Positions 33,557 through 42,214 of a stretch of 64,000 nucleotides of DNA are shown piece by piece. The stretch comes from Streptomyces malaysiense (GTDB lineage: Bacteria; Actinomycetota; Actinomycetes; Streptomycetales; Streptomycetaceae), in assembly GCF_000980885.2 (NCBI RefSeq), contig NZ_LBDA02000039.1, positions 184,485-248,484 of the forward strand, read 5' to 3'. Position 1 is the first letter of the stretch. Every line of letters begins with the position of its first letter. The position numbers and the translations under genes are program-made. Under the pieces are notes generated by a model. That model searched no databases. It worked only from the letters and a program-made list of their open reading frames with translations, and had not been told where the DNA came from.

Positions 33557-35049
33557 ACTGCGTCCTCCGTTCGCTCCTCGGGTGAGCCGGCCGGACCGTC
33601 GGGGCCGGCCGGCTCGGGCTGTTCGGCGGTCAGCGGCAGCAGCACCTGGAAGCGGGTGTCGCCGGGCTCGGAGTCGAGCCGCAGGGTGCCGTGGTGTTTG
33701 TCGACGACGATCCGCCAGGAGATGTCCAGACCGAGCCCGGTGCCCTCGCCGACCGGCTTGGTGGTGAAGAACGGGTCGAAGACCCGGTCCCTGATCTCCG
33801 CCGGGACACCGGGCCCGGTGTCACGGAACTCCACCAGCACCCGGTCGTGGTCGCGCGCGGTGCGCACCGTCAGGGTGCCCTCGCCGCCCTGACCCCGCAT
33901 CGCGGAGACCGCGTTGTCGATGAGGTTGGTCCACACCTGGTTCAGCTCCGCCGGATAGGCGGGCACCGGCGGGAGCGTCCGGTCGTACTCCCTGACCACC
34001 CGGACGCCGGAGCCGATCTTGGCCGACAGCATCAGCAGCGTGCTCTCCAGGAGTTCGTGCACGTCCACCGCGCGGTACGGCGCCCGGTCCAGCTGCGAGT
34101 ACTGCCCGGCCGCGTCCACCAGATGCGAGATACGGGTGGTGGACTCCTCGATCTCGGTCATCAGCAGCTCGGTCTCGACCGTGTAGTTGAGCCAGCCCAT
34201 CGCACCCGGCAGGATCTCCTCGTCCACGGCCGCCGCGACCTGCTCCAGCCAGTCGACGTCGAGTCCCGCCTGGACGAAGGTCGGTGCCAGCTGCCAGCCG
34301 TTGTCCATGCCGTGGTCCGCCAGCCAGTCCCCGAGCAGGTCCTCCCGGTCGGCGGCCTCCAGCGGACTGAGCGCCGGGGCCTTCGAGACCCGCTCGGCCG
34401 TGCGCTCCTGGATCTCCACCAGGCTCGCGAGCGCGTCCCGGGAGAACGGCCCCTCGGCGATCACGGCCAGCTTGTGCCGCATCCTGGCCACCCGCTCCCG
34501 CAGCGTGGCCGTGGCCCGCACGGCCGCGGCCGCCGGGTTGTTCAGCTCATGGGTGAGCCCCGCCGACAGCGAGCCGAGCGCCAGCAGCCGCTCCCGCTGC
34601 CCGATGGCCGCCTGGGTGTTCTTCGAGCCGAAGAACAGGCCCTCCAGCAGGTGCACGGCCATCGGGAACCACTCGTGCATCACCTCCGCGAACAGGTCGG
34701 CCGGCAGCACGAAGAACCGCGTCGGCTCGGTCACCCGCAGCGAGTTGGTGTACACCTGCCGCACCCGGTCGCCCAGATACGCCTGCATCGCGCCGCCGTA
34801 CACCCCGCGCTGCGAGGTCCGGACGACCTCCACGTCGTCCCCGCCGACCCGGCGCGAGATCACCGCCGTACCCTCGACCATCACGAAGAAGCAGGTCGCC
34901 GGGTCGCCCTCGGTGTACACCGGGCCCGGCTGGAACAGTTCCACCCGCCCCTCGGCGCACAGCCGCCCCAACTGCTCGGGGCGGAGCTTCTCGAAGAGGA
35001 AGAGCGACCGGATCTCCTTCGGGCTGCACGGCACGATCTGCCCGCTCAT
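33553..35049 (-). CDS. Histidine kinase with N-terminal cyclic-nucleotide-binding domain
   Basis: The 498-residue product is a soluble histidine kinase; no membrane segment is seen. Residues about 10-125 form a cyclic-nucleotide-binding-like (cNMP/FNR) domain. The phosphoacceptor is H167 in LSAGLTHELNNPAAAA, a NtrB/HELNNP-type H-box. The catalytic domain has NLIDNAVSAM, DTGPGVP, a FFTTKP segment and TGLGLDISW. It overlaps the receiver-reductase gene upstream (ATGA at 35046-35049) and the UBP gene downstream (33553-33556), so all three are translationally coupled. The likely partner is the receiver domain of the fusion protein. The sensed ligand could be cAMP or another nucleotide. Confidence 0.9.
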   Translation of the reverse strand: MSGQIVPCSPKEIRSLFLFEKLRPEQLGRLCAEGRVELFQPGPVYTEGDPATCFFVMVEGTAVISRRVGGDDVEVVRTSQRGVYGGAMQAYLGDRVRQVYTNSLRVTEPTRFFVLPADLFAEVMHEWFPMAVHLLEGLFFGSKNTQAAIGQRERLLALGSLSAGLTHELNNPAAAAVRATATLRERVARMRHKLAVIAEGPFSRDALASLVEIQERTAERVSKAPALSPLEAADREDLLGDWLADHGMDNGWQLAPTFVQAGLDVDWLEQVAAAVDEEILPGAMGWLNYTVETELLMTEIEESTTRISHLVDAAGQYSQLDRAPYRAVDVHELLESTLLMLSAKIGSGVRVVREYDRTLPPVPAYPAELNQVWTNLIDNAVSAMRGQGGEGTLTVRTARDHDRVLVEFRDTGPGVPAEIRDRVFDPFFTTKPVGEGTGLGLDISWRIVVDKHHGTLRLDSEPGDTRFQVLLPLTAEQPEPAGPDGPAGSPEERTEDAV

Positions 35050-36755
35050 GACTGCTCCAGGTACCGGTGGACGAGCATGACGGCCATCGCGCCCTCGCCG
35101 ACGGCGGACGCGACGCGCTTCGCGGACTCGGCACGGGCGTCGCCCGCCACGAACACCCCGGGCACGCTGGTCTCCAGGTGGTACGGCGGCCGGTCCAGCT
35201 CCCAGCCGGCCGGTGGCCGCCCGTCAGCGGTCAGATCCGGTCCGGCCAGGATGAAACCGCGCTCGTCGCGCAGCACGCTGTCGCCGAGCCAGTCGGTCAG
35301 TGGCGCCGCGCCGATGAACACGAACATCCACTGGGCGTCGACCTGTTCGGTCTCCCCGGTCTCCGTGTGACGCAGCGTCAGCCGCTCCAGGTGCCCCGAG
35401 CCGTGGGCCGCGTCCACCACCGTGCGGCAGCGCACCTCGATGTTCGGTGCCTCGGTGATCTGCTGGACCAGGTAGTACGACATCGACGCCGACAGATCCG
35501 CGCCGCGCACCAGCAGGGTCACCGACTTCGCGCCCCGGGCGAGGTACAGCGCCGCCTGGCCCGCCGAGTTGGCACCGCCGACGATGTAGACGTCCTGGCC
35601 CTGGCAGCCGGCCGCCTCGGTCAGCGCCGAGCCGTAGTACACCCCGCATCCGGTCAGGTCCGCGCAGCCCTCGGCCGCCAGCTGCCGGTACTGCACGCCG
35701 GTCGCCAGGATCACACCGTGCGCGGCGATCGCCGTACCGTCCGCGAACCGCACGACCCGGGCGGCGCCGCACGTCTCCAGGGCCGTCACCTCGCGCGCGG
35801 TCAGGATCTCGGCACCGAACCGGGCCGCCTGCCGCCGCGCCCGGCCGGTGAGCTGGGCACCGGAGACACCGTCCGGGAAGCCCAGGTAGTTCTCGATGCG
35901 GGAACTCTGCCCGGCCTGCCCGCCGGTCGCCGAACGTTCCACGAGCACCGTGCGCAGCCCCTCCGAGGCCCCGTACACGGCCGCGCCGAGCCCGGCCGGC
36001 CCGCCGCCGATCACCACCAGGTCGTAGAAGTCGGCCGTCGGTGTCGTCGCCAGGCCCACCCGCGCGGCCAGTTCGGGCGGCTCGGGCTCGACCAGCACCG
36101 AACCGTCCGGGGTGACCACCACCGGCAGCCGCCGCCCGTCCTGCCCGGCCGCCGCCAGCAGTCGCTGCCCCTCCGGCTCGTCCACCGAGTACCAGCGGTA
36201 CGGCACCTGGTTGCGGGCCAGGAACTCCCGCACCGCCGAGGACGGCGCCGACCAGCGGTGCCCCACCACCTTGGTGCTCGGCACCGGCTTGTGGTCGCCG
36301 GCGCGCCACGCCGCCAGGAGATCGTCCAGCACCGGATAGAGCTTCTCCTCCGGCGGATCCCACGGCTTGAGCAGATAGTGGTCCAGGTCCACGACGTTGA
36401 TCGCGTCGATCGCCGCGTTCGTGTCCGCGTAGGCGGTCAGCAGCACCCGCCGCGCCCCCGGGTACACGTCCAGCGCCTGCTCCAGGAACTCGATGCCGTT
36501 CATCAGCGGCATCCGGTAGTCGGCCAGGATCACCGCCACCGGATCGCCGCGCAGCTTCAGCTCGCGCAGCGCCTCCAGCGCGGACGGCCCGGACTCGGCG
36601 CGCACGATCCGGTACGACGCTCCGTAGCGGCGTCTCAGATCACGGGCGACGGCACGGGAGACCCCCGGGTCGTCGTCCACGGTCAGGATGACGGTCCGGG
36701 TCGCGTCTGCGGCCGGTGTCGTCGGGGCCTGGGTGCCGGGCGCGGCCTGTGTCAT
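35046..36755 (-). CDS. Receiver domain fused to thioredoxin-reductase-like flavoprotein
   Basis: The 569-residue product has three parts. Residues 20-150 are a receiver domain with phosphoacceptor D79 (ILADYRMP), T107 and K130. Residues 160-232 look glutaredoxin/thioredoxin-like, with the pattern VREFLARNQVPYRWYSVDE and LPVVVTPDGSVLVEP, but have SAPSS where a CxxC would be. Residues 243-565 are a thioredoxin-reductase-like FAD/NAD(P) module (VIGGGPAGLGAAVYGASEG, IVGGANSAGQAALY, FVAGDARAESAKRVASAVGEG). The redox CxxC of thioredoxin reductase is missing: the site reads GCGVYYGSA. ATG 36755 has GGGAG five bases upstream. It is the first gene of the operon. Phosphorylation probably gates a flavin-dependent reaction; substrate unknown. 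Confidence 0.9.
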   Translation of the reverse strand: MTQAAPGTQAPTTPAADATRTVILTVDDDPGVSRAVARDLRRRYGASYRIVRAESGPSALEALRELKLRGDPVAVILADYRMPLMNGIEFLEQALDVYPGARRVLLTAYADTNAAIDAINVVDLDHYLLKPWDPPEEKLYPVLDDLLAAWRAGDHKPVPSTKVVGHRWSAPSSAVREFLARNQVPYRWYSVDEPEGQRLLAAAGQDGRRLPVVVTPDGSVLVEPEPPELAARVGLATTPTADFYDLVVIGGGPAGLGAAVYGASEGLRTVLVERSATGGQAGQSSRIENYLGFPDGVSGAQLTGRARRQAARFGAEILTAREVTALETCGAARVVRFADGTAIAAHGVILATGVQYRQLAAEGCADLTGCGVYYGSALTEAAGCQGQDVYIVGGANSAGQAALYLARGAKSVTLLVRGADLSASMSYYLVQQITEAPNIEVRCRTVVDAAHGSGHLERLTLRHTETGETEQVDAQWMFVFIGAAPLTDWLGDSVLRDERGFILAGPDLTADGRPPAGWELDRPPYHLETSVPGVFVAGDARAESAKRVASAVGEGAMAVMLVHRYLEQS

Positions 36756-36969
36756 GGATCTCCCACCCCGAGCGTCGGAATCCCCCGGCGCGGCGGCACG
36801 TGCACCAGCGCACCGGTACGCGCCCATCGTATGTTCGATCGCCCGGCTTCGCCCCGGTGTCCGGTTCCGCCCCGCGACGCGCAGGGCCGGGGCCCGGCCG
36901 GGGCGCACGGTGTCCGATAGTGGGGACCGGTGGCATGAACGCACGCTCGGCACGACGAGGAGGCCACGG

Positions 36970-37836
36970 ATGACACGGGCGATCACGGCAGGGCTCGACG
37001 GTACGCGGGAGAGCCTGGCCGCGCTGGACTGGGCGGCCAGGGAGGCCGTACGCCGGGGGCTGCCCCTGCGGGTCCTGCACGCGTGGCACCACGCCGAGAA
37101 GATCGCCGGGGCCGGCCGGGACACCCAGCGGGAGTGGGCCGAGGAGGGCGTCGCGGAGGCGGTGCGCCAGGTCGCCGGGCGGCATCCGAAGCTCACGGTG
37201 AGCGTGGACGTGGTCGAGGAGGACGCCGTCGGGACGCTGGGCCGCGCGGCCCGGGACGCGGAGATGCTGGTGCTGGGTTCGCGCGGGCACGGGCCGGTCG
37301 TCGGCTTCCTGCTGGGCTCGGTGGGCCGGCAGGTGATCGCCGAGGCCACCCGGCCCGTGGTGCTGGTGCGCGCCGGCGACCGCCCCGCCCTGGAGGCCGC
37401 CGGGCGCGAGGTGGTGGTCGGCCAGCACGGCGACGCCGAGGACAGCGCGGCCGCGCTGCGCTTCGCCTTCGAGACGGCGGCGGCCCGGGGTGCCACGGTG
37501 CGCGCCGTACGGGCCTGGACCCTGCCGCCGGTCTTCGCCTACAGCCCCGGCTCGCTCAGGCTGCTGGACGAGGCCGGGGGTCTGGAACCGTGCGAGAAGC
37601 AGGCGCTGGCCGACGCGCTGCGGCCCTGGCGCGAGCGGTTCCCCGGGGTGCCCGTGGCCGAGCAGGTGGAGATGGGCAGCGCGGGGCAGGTGCTGCTCTC
37701 GCTCGTCGGCCGCGCCCAGCTGATGGTCGTCGGCCGCCGGGCCCGGCGCACCGCCGTGGGCGCCCGTATCGGCTCGGTCGCGCACGGGGTGCTGCACCAC
37801 GCCGACTGCCCGGTCGCGGTGGTCCCGCACGACTGA
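36970..37836 (+). CDS. Universal stress protein, tandem UspA domains
   Basis: The 288-residue product has two UspA domains (about 1-142 and 150-288). The first ends with the ATP-binding motif GSRGHGPVVGFLLGSVGRQV; the second has a degenerate form, GRRARRTAVGARIGSVAHGV. Tandem-domain Usps in actinomycetes are linked to hypoxia and stress. GAGGAGG lies eight bases before the ATG. It is divergent from the receiver-reductase operon over 214 bp and converges with the MBL gene at a 6-bp gap. Confidence 0.9.
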   Translation: MTRAITAGLDGTRESLAALDWAAREAVRRGLPLRVLHAWHHAEKIAGAGRDTQREWAEEGVAEAVRQVAGRHPKLTVSVDVVEEDAVGTLGRAARDAEMLVLGSRGHGPVVGFLLGSVGRQVIAEATRPVVLVRAGDRPALEAAGREVVVGQHGDAEDSAAALRFAFETAAARGATVRAVRAWTLPPVFAYSPGSLRLLDEAGGLEPCEKQALADALRPWRERFPGVPVAEQVEMGSAGQVLLSLVGRAQLMVVGRRARRTAVGARIGSVAHGVLHHADCPVAVVPHD

Positions 37837-37842
37837 CCGGCG

Positions 37843-38616
37843 TCACCTCGCCTTTTTCGTACCGGACCCGCGGGTGGCCCGGTCCCGGGCCTGTTCGGCG
37901 GCGGCACGCATCGCGCCCCGGTGGACCGGGCCGTGACCGGGCAGCAGGGTGTCGCCGTCGAGGCCGGCGATCAGGTCGAGGGAGGCCACGACCCGGTCGC
38001 GGTCGTGGTCGAAGAAGCCGGGCAGCAGTTGCGGCCCCTTGGTCCAGGAGACGGCGTGCCCGCTGACCAGGGCGTCGCCGGAGACCACGATGCCGGCCCC
38101 GGGCAGGTGGTAGACGCAGTGTCCGTCGGTGTGGCCGGGGGTGTGCACGGGCACCGGGCGGCCCGGCAGGTCGAGCGCGCCCGCGGCCGGGAACGGCTCG
38201 GGCGCGGTGACCGGGTTGTGCTCCATGCCGCCCACCTTGATGACGTGCGCGGCCCAGGGCAGCATGCCCGGCCGCCAGACGTTGCGGACGACGTCGCCGA
38301 GGGTGGCCTGGTGCAGGAAGTCCCGCCGGGCGTGCGGTACTTCGGCCGGGTGCAGGTAGACCGGCGTGCCGTAGGTGGAGCGCAGGTACTCGGCCGAGCC
38401 CAGGTGGTCGTTGTGCGCGTGGGTGATCAGTACGGCGGAGACCGCCTCCGGTGAACCGCCCACCGCCGCCAGGGACTCCAGGATCCCCGGCCGGTCCCCG
38501 GGGTACCCGGTGTCGATCAGGGTGAGGTCGTCCCCGTCCTTGAGGATCACCCAGTTGACGTTGTTGCCGTGCACCAGGTAAGTGCCGTCGGCGACTTGAT
38601 GTACTTCTGCCCGCAT
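37843..38616 (-). CDS. MBL-fold metallo-hydrolase
   Basis: The 257-residue product is a metallo-beta-lactamase-fold hydrolase. The metal motif THAHNDHLG gives H66, H68, D70 and H71, followed by the HTPGHTDGHC His (near 160), the SGDALVS Asp and LPGHGPVH. It resembles glyoxalase II-like or quorum-lactonase-like relatives, but no substrate can be fixed. GAGAG lies three bases before the ATG. The AlkB gene is 84 bp upstream on the same strand. Confidence 0.87.
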   Translation of the reverse strand: MRAEVHQVADGTYLVHGNNVNWVILKDGDDLTLIDTGYPGDRPGILESLAAVGGSPEAVSAVLITHAHNDHLGSAEYLRSTYGTPVYLHPAEVPHARRDFLHQATLGDVVRNVWRPGMLPWAAHVIKVGGMEHNPVTAPEPFPAAGALDLPGRPVPVHTPGHTDGHCVYHLPGAGIVVSGDALVSGHAVSWTKGPQLLPGFFDHDRDRVVASLDLIAGLDGDTLLPGHGPVHRGAMRAAAEQARDRATRGSGTKKAR

Positions 38617-38700
38617 GGTCTCTCCGCGCCCGAGTGCCAGTGATCGTCGCGAGGACAGCCAATCAGATCCGCCACCGTGCGGCGCAAGGGGGCGGCGGGC

Positions 38701-39330
38701 TCAGCGCACGCCGTGCGGACGGAACTGGACGCTGATCCGCGGTCCGGTGGCCCGTGCCGTCTTGGGCACGCAGTGCTCCCAGGTGCGCTGGCAGGAGCCG
38801 CCCATCACGATCAGGTCGCCGTGCCCGAGCGGCCGCCGTACCGTCCCGCCGCCCCCGCCGGCCGGGCGCAGCAGCAGATCGCGGGGCTCGCCCACGGAGA
38901 GGATCGCGACCATGGTGTCCTCGCGGGCGCCCTTCCCGGTCCGGTCGCCGTGCCAGGCCACGCTGTCCCGGCCGTCGCGGTAGTAGCAGAGCCCGGCGGT
39001 GGTGAACGGCTCGCCCAGCTCGTGCGCGTAGTGCCGGGACAGGGCGGCACGGGCCTCGTCCAGGACGGGGTGGGGGAGGGGGTCCGCGGTGCCGTAGAAG
39101 GCCAGCAGCCGGGGTACGGCGACGACGTTGTCGTACATCTTCCGGCGCTCCGCGCGCCAGGGGACCTCCGCCGCGAGCCGTTCGAACAGGGCGTCGGCGC
39201 CGGTCAGCCAGCCGGGCAGCGCGTCGATCCAGGCGCCGGCGCCGAGCACGGTCCGGCGCAGCCCGCGCAGGGGGCCCAGGCGCAGCTCGTCGGTCTGGTC
39301 GAACAGGGAGCCCTGGAGGTGCGTGGCCAT
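38701..39330 (-). CDS. alkB: AlkB-type Fe(II)/2-oxoglutarate dioxygenase
   Basis: The 209-residue product is an AlkB-family oxidative demethylase that repairs 1-methyladenine and 3-methylcytosine in DNA or RNA. Iron ligands are H127 and D129 in AWHGDRTG and H186 in TWEHCVPK; 2-oxoglutarate-binding R198 and a further R204 lie in GPRISVQFRPH. The YYRDGRDSVAWHGD and LLLRPAGGG segments are typical of the family. No clear Shine-Dalgarno precedes the ATG. It is divergent from the TetR gene, with an AT-rich 113-bp region between. Confidence 0.9.
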   Translation of the reverse strand: MATHLQGSLFDQTDELRLGPLRGLRRTVLGAGAWIDALPGWLTGADALFERLAAEVPWRAERRKMYDNVVAVPRLLAFYGTADPLPHPVLDEARAALSRHYAHELGEPFTTAGLCYYRDGRDSVAWHGDRTGKGAREDTMVAILSVGEPRDLLLRPAGGGGGTVRRPLGHGDLIVMGGSCQRTWEHCVPKTARATGPRISVQFRPHGVR

Positions 39331-39404
39331 GGGGCCAGCGTACCTCTTATTCGAAAATGCGTTCCCATAAAATCGCCGGCACAGGGGCTCTTCTGATGCG
39401 ACGG

Positions 39405-39428
39405 TGTATCCGATACATTCGTGTATCG
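39405..39428. promoter_or_regulatory. Triple half-site operator of the TetR gene
   Basis: Three half-sites are arranged as two overlapping perfect palindromes. TGTATC-C-GATACA spans 39405-39417. CGATACA-TTCG-TGTATCG spans 39411-39428. The middle half-site is shared. The element ends 15 bases before the TetR ATG, and probably covers both the tetR and alkB promoter zones. Confidence 0.75.
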
Positions 39429-39443
39429 AAAGGGGGTGCCGCC

Positions 39444-40082
39444 ATGCGGGAGACCGCGAAACGCGTCACCCGGCGCCGGGCGGAGACCCGCGCCCGGCTG
39501 CTCGACGCCGCGTTCGGGGTGTTCGCGGCCAAGGGGTTCGGACACGTCTCCATCGAGGAGGTCTGCGAGGCGGCCGGGTACAGCCGGGGCGCCTTCTACT
39601 CGAACTTCGCCACCCTGGACGAGCTGTTCTTCGCCCTGTACCAGGAGCGCGCCGACCTCATCGCCGCCCAGGTCGCGTCCGCCCTCGCCGAGGACGGCCC
39701 CGGCCTCGACGTGCCGGCCGCCGTGGACCGGGTCACCGAGGTGCTGCTGCTCGACGTGGACTGGCTGCTGGTGAAGACCGACTTCCTGGTGCACGCGGCC
39801 CGTGACCCTCAGGTCGCCCGCGTCCTCCTCGGCCACCGCGCCCGGCTCCGCGAGGCCGTCGCGGAGCGACTCTTCCGGGCCCGGGGCCGCACCGGACTCC
39901 CCGCCGTGCTCGGCGACACGGCCGGCGCCGCGCACGCCGTGGTCGCCGCCTACGACGGCGTCACCACCCAGCTGCTGCTGGACAAGGACGTCGAGCACGC
40001 CCGGATCTGGCTCAAGCAGCTGCTCACCGCGCTGCTCACGGACGGCGGCGCCGCGCCGGCCACCCCCTCGACAACGCACTGA
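39444..40082 (+). CDS. TetR family transcriptional regulator
   Basis: The 212-residue product is a TetR-type repressor. The helix-turn-helix (about residues 14-60) reads RARLLDAAFGVFAAKGFGHV, SIEEVCEAAGYSRGAFYSNF and TLDELFFALY; the rest is the ligand-binding/dimer domain. The ATG at 39444 has AGGGGG seven bases upstream. The FAD-dependent dehydrogenase gene follows 18 bp downstream, so both are in one autoregulated operon controlled by the palindromes just upstream. The inducer is probably a substrate of the dehydrogenase. Confidence 0.9.
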   Translation: MRETAKRVTRRRAETRARLLDAAFGVFAAKGFGHVSIEEVCEAAGYSRGAFYSNFATLDELFFALYQERADLIAAQVASALAEDGPGLDVPAAVDRVTEVLLLDVDWLLVKTDFLVHAARDPQVARVLLGHRARLREAVAERLFRARGRTGLPAVLGDTAGAAHAVVAAYDGVTTQLLLDKDVEHARIWLKQLLTALLTDGGAAPATPSTTH

Positions 40083-40100
40083 GGAAGGAAACCCCACGCC

Positions 40101-41774
40101 ATGGACGCGGACGTCATCGTCGTCGGAGCGGGCCTCGCCGGCCTGGTCGCGGCCCATGAACTCAACCGCCAGGGACGCCGGGTGGCCCTGGTCGACCAGG
40201 AGAACGCCGCCAACCTCGGCGGCCAGGCGTACTGGTCCTTCGGCGGCCTCTTCCTCGTGGACTCGCCCGAACAGCGCCGCATCGGCATCAAGGACTCCTT
40301 CGAACTGGCCTGGAGCGACTGGCGCGGCAGCGCGCGGTTCGACCGGACCGAGGACGAGGACTCCTGGGCGGTGCGCTGGGCCCGCGCCTACGTGGAGTTC
40401 GCGGCCGGCGAGAAGCGGTCCTGGCTCCAGGGCCACGGCATCGAACTGCTGCCCACCGTCGGCTGGGCCGAGCGCGGAGACCTCAGGGCCGACGGGCACG
40501 GCAACTCCGTGCCCCGCTTCCACATCGCCTGGGGCACCGGCACCGGAGTGGTCGAGCCCTTCGTCCGGTACGCCCGGCAGGCCGCCCGGGACGGACTGCT
40601 GACCTTCCACCACCGCCACCAGGTGGACGAACTGGTCGTCGAGAACGGCACCGCCCGGGGCGTGCGCGGCACGGTGCTCGCCCCCGACGACGCCCCGCGC
40701 GGTGTCGCCTCCAGCCGAGAGCGCGCCGGCGACTTCGAACTCACCGCCCAGGCCGTCGTCGTCACCACCGGCGGCATCGGCGCCGACCACGACATCGTGC
40801 GCCGCTACTGGCCCGCACGGCTCGGCACGCCCCCCGCCGAGATGGTCACCGGCGTCCCCGCCCATGTGGACGGCCGCATGCTCGACATCAGCGCGGCGGC
40901 CGGCGTCCGCCTGGTCAACCGCGACCGGATGTGGCACTACACCGAGGGGCTGCAGAACTGGGACCCCGTCTGGCCCGGCCACGGCATCCGCATCCTGCCC
41001 GGCCCCTCCTCCATCTGGCTGGACGCCCTCGGCCGCCGGCTGCCCGACCCCTGCCTGCCCGGCTACGACACCCTCGGCACGCTCAAGTACCTGCGCACCA
41101 CCGAGGACATCGCGGGCTACGACCACTCCTGGTTCATCCTCACCCGGAAGATCATCGAGAAGGAGTTCGCGCTCTCCGGCTCCGAGCAGAACCCCGACAT
41201 CACCGCCAAGGACCGCCGGGCCGTGGTGCGCAGCCGGCTCGTCGGCAAGGGCGCGCCCGCACCGGTGCGGGCGTTCCTCGACAAGGGCGCCGACTTCGTC
41301 ACCGCGGACAGCCTGGAGCGGCTGGTCGAGAAGATGAACGGTCTGGTCGGGCAGCCGCTGCTGGACGCGGCCGGGGTACGCCGCCAGATAACGGCCCGCG
41401 ACCTCCAGATGGCCAACCCGTACAGCAAGGACTCCCAGGTCCAGGGCATCCGCAACGCCCGCCGCTACCTCGGCGACCGGCTCGGCCGGGTGGCCGCGCC
41501 GCACCGCCTCCTGGACCCGGCCGCGGGCCCGCTGATCGGTGTACGGATGCGTGTGCTGACCCGCAAGACGCTCGGCGGCATCCAGACCGACCTCGACTCA
41601 CGCGCCCTCGGTGCCGACGGGGCGCCGATCGAGGGGCTGTACGCGGCCGGCGAGGTGGCCGGGTTCGGCGGCGGCGGGGTGCACGGCTACAACTCCCTGG
41701 AGGGCACCTTCCTCGGCGGCTGCCTCTTCTCGGGCCGCGCCGCCGGCCGGCACGCCGCCCGGCACACCGGCTGA
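40101..41774 (+). CDS. FAD-binding dehydrogenase, fumarate reductase/KstD-like
   Basis: The 557-residue product is a flavoprotein of the fumarate-reductase / 3-ketosteroid-dehydrogenase-like superfamily usually labelled FAD-binding dehydrogenase. The dinucleotide motif is VVGAGLAGLVAAHELN (residues 5-20), with the acidic end of strand 2 at ALVDQE. GGQAYWSFGGLFLVD follows, and the C-terminal FAD contact is GVHGYNSLEGTFLGGCLFSG. GGAAGG lies eight bases before the ATG. Being in a TetR operon, it likely dehydrogenates a hydrophobic, possibly steroid-like, compound; the precise substrate is not evident. Confidence 0.87.
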   Translation: MDADVIVVGAGLAGLVAAHELNRQGRRVALVDQENAANLGGQAYWSFGGLFLVDSPEQRRIGIKDSFELAWSDWRGSARFDRTEDEDSWAVRWARAYVEFAAGEKRSWLQGHGIELLPTVGWAERGDLRADGHGNSVPRFHIAWGTGTGVVEPFVRYARQAARDGLLTFHHRHQVDELVVENGTARGVRGTVLAPDDAPRGVASSRERAGDFELTAQAVVVTTGGIGADHDIVRRYWPARLGTPPAEMVTGVPAHVDGRMLDISAAAGVRLVNRDRMWHYTEGLQNWDPVWPGHGIRILPGPSSIWLDALGRRLPDPCLPGYDTLGTLKYLRTTEDIAGYDHSWFILTRKIIEKEFALSGSEQNPDITAKDRRAVVRSRLVGKGAPAPVRAFLDKGADFVTADSLERLVEKMNGLVGQPLLDAAGVRRQITARDLQMANPYSKDSQVQGIRNARRYLGDRLGRVAAPHRLLDPAAGPLIGVRMRVLTRKTLGGIQTDLDSRALGADGAPIEGLYAAGEVAGFGGGGVHGYNSLEGTFLGGCLFSGRAAGRHAARHTG

Positions 41775-41776
41775 CC

Positions 41777-42124
41777 TCAGCCCCCGAGCAGCTCCAGGAG
41801 CACCTGGGCGTGGCTGCGCTCCGGGGTCCTCGTCGCCGTCAGCAGTGTCACCGGGCCCTCGCGGACCGACTCCCGCAGGCCGTCGAGCAGCCCGGCGGCC
41901 TCCGGGGCGCCCAGCTCCGCCTCGTACCGGGCGCGGAACTCCTCGTACGAGGCGCCGCCGTGGAACCAGGTGCGCAGCTCCGTGGAGGGGGTGAGCCCCT
42001 TGGGCCACTCGTCCACGCGCGCGGCCTCCTTCGCCACGCCACGCGGCCAGAGCCGGTCGACCAGCACCCGCAGCCCGTCATCGGGCCGGGGCGGTTCATG
42101 GATCCGGCGCACGCGCACGCTCAC
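41777..42124 (-). CDS. DUF488 family protein
   Basis: The 115-residue product is a DUF488 protein. The signature VRRIHEP followed by RVLVDRLWPRGVAKEAARVDEW (read in two parts) and the LRTWFHGGASYEEFRARYEAE stretch are characteristic. Members are small, soluble and uncharacterised. It begins 186 bp from the divergent M1 peptidase gene and ends 2 bp from the FAD dehydrogenase stop. The remarkable palindrome at 42215 lies upstream. Confidence 0.87.
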   Translation of the reverse strand: MSVRVRRIHEPPRPDDGLRVLVDRLWPRGVAKEAARVDEWPKGLTPSTELRTWFHGGASYEEFRARYEAELGAPEAAGLLDGLRESVREGPVTLLTATRTPERSHAQVLLELLGG

Positions 42125-42214
42125 CAGCGGGCCCTTCCCTCAGCACGGCCCCCACGTGCGGCGAGCGTACCGCGCGGGCGGCCGGGCCGCCGGTCGGCGC
42201 CCGCGGCCGGGCGG

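Noticed and set aside
36756..36969. Possible DevR/OsdR-type hypoxia box before the universal stress gene
   Set aside because: GGGGACCGGTGGCAT near 36919 looks loosely similar but has no convincing dyad, so I do not call it.
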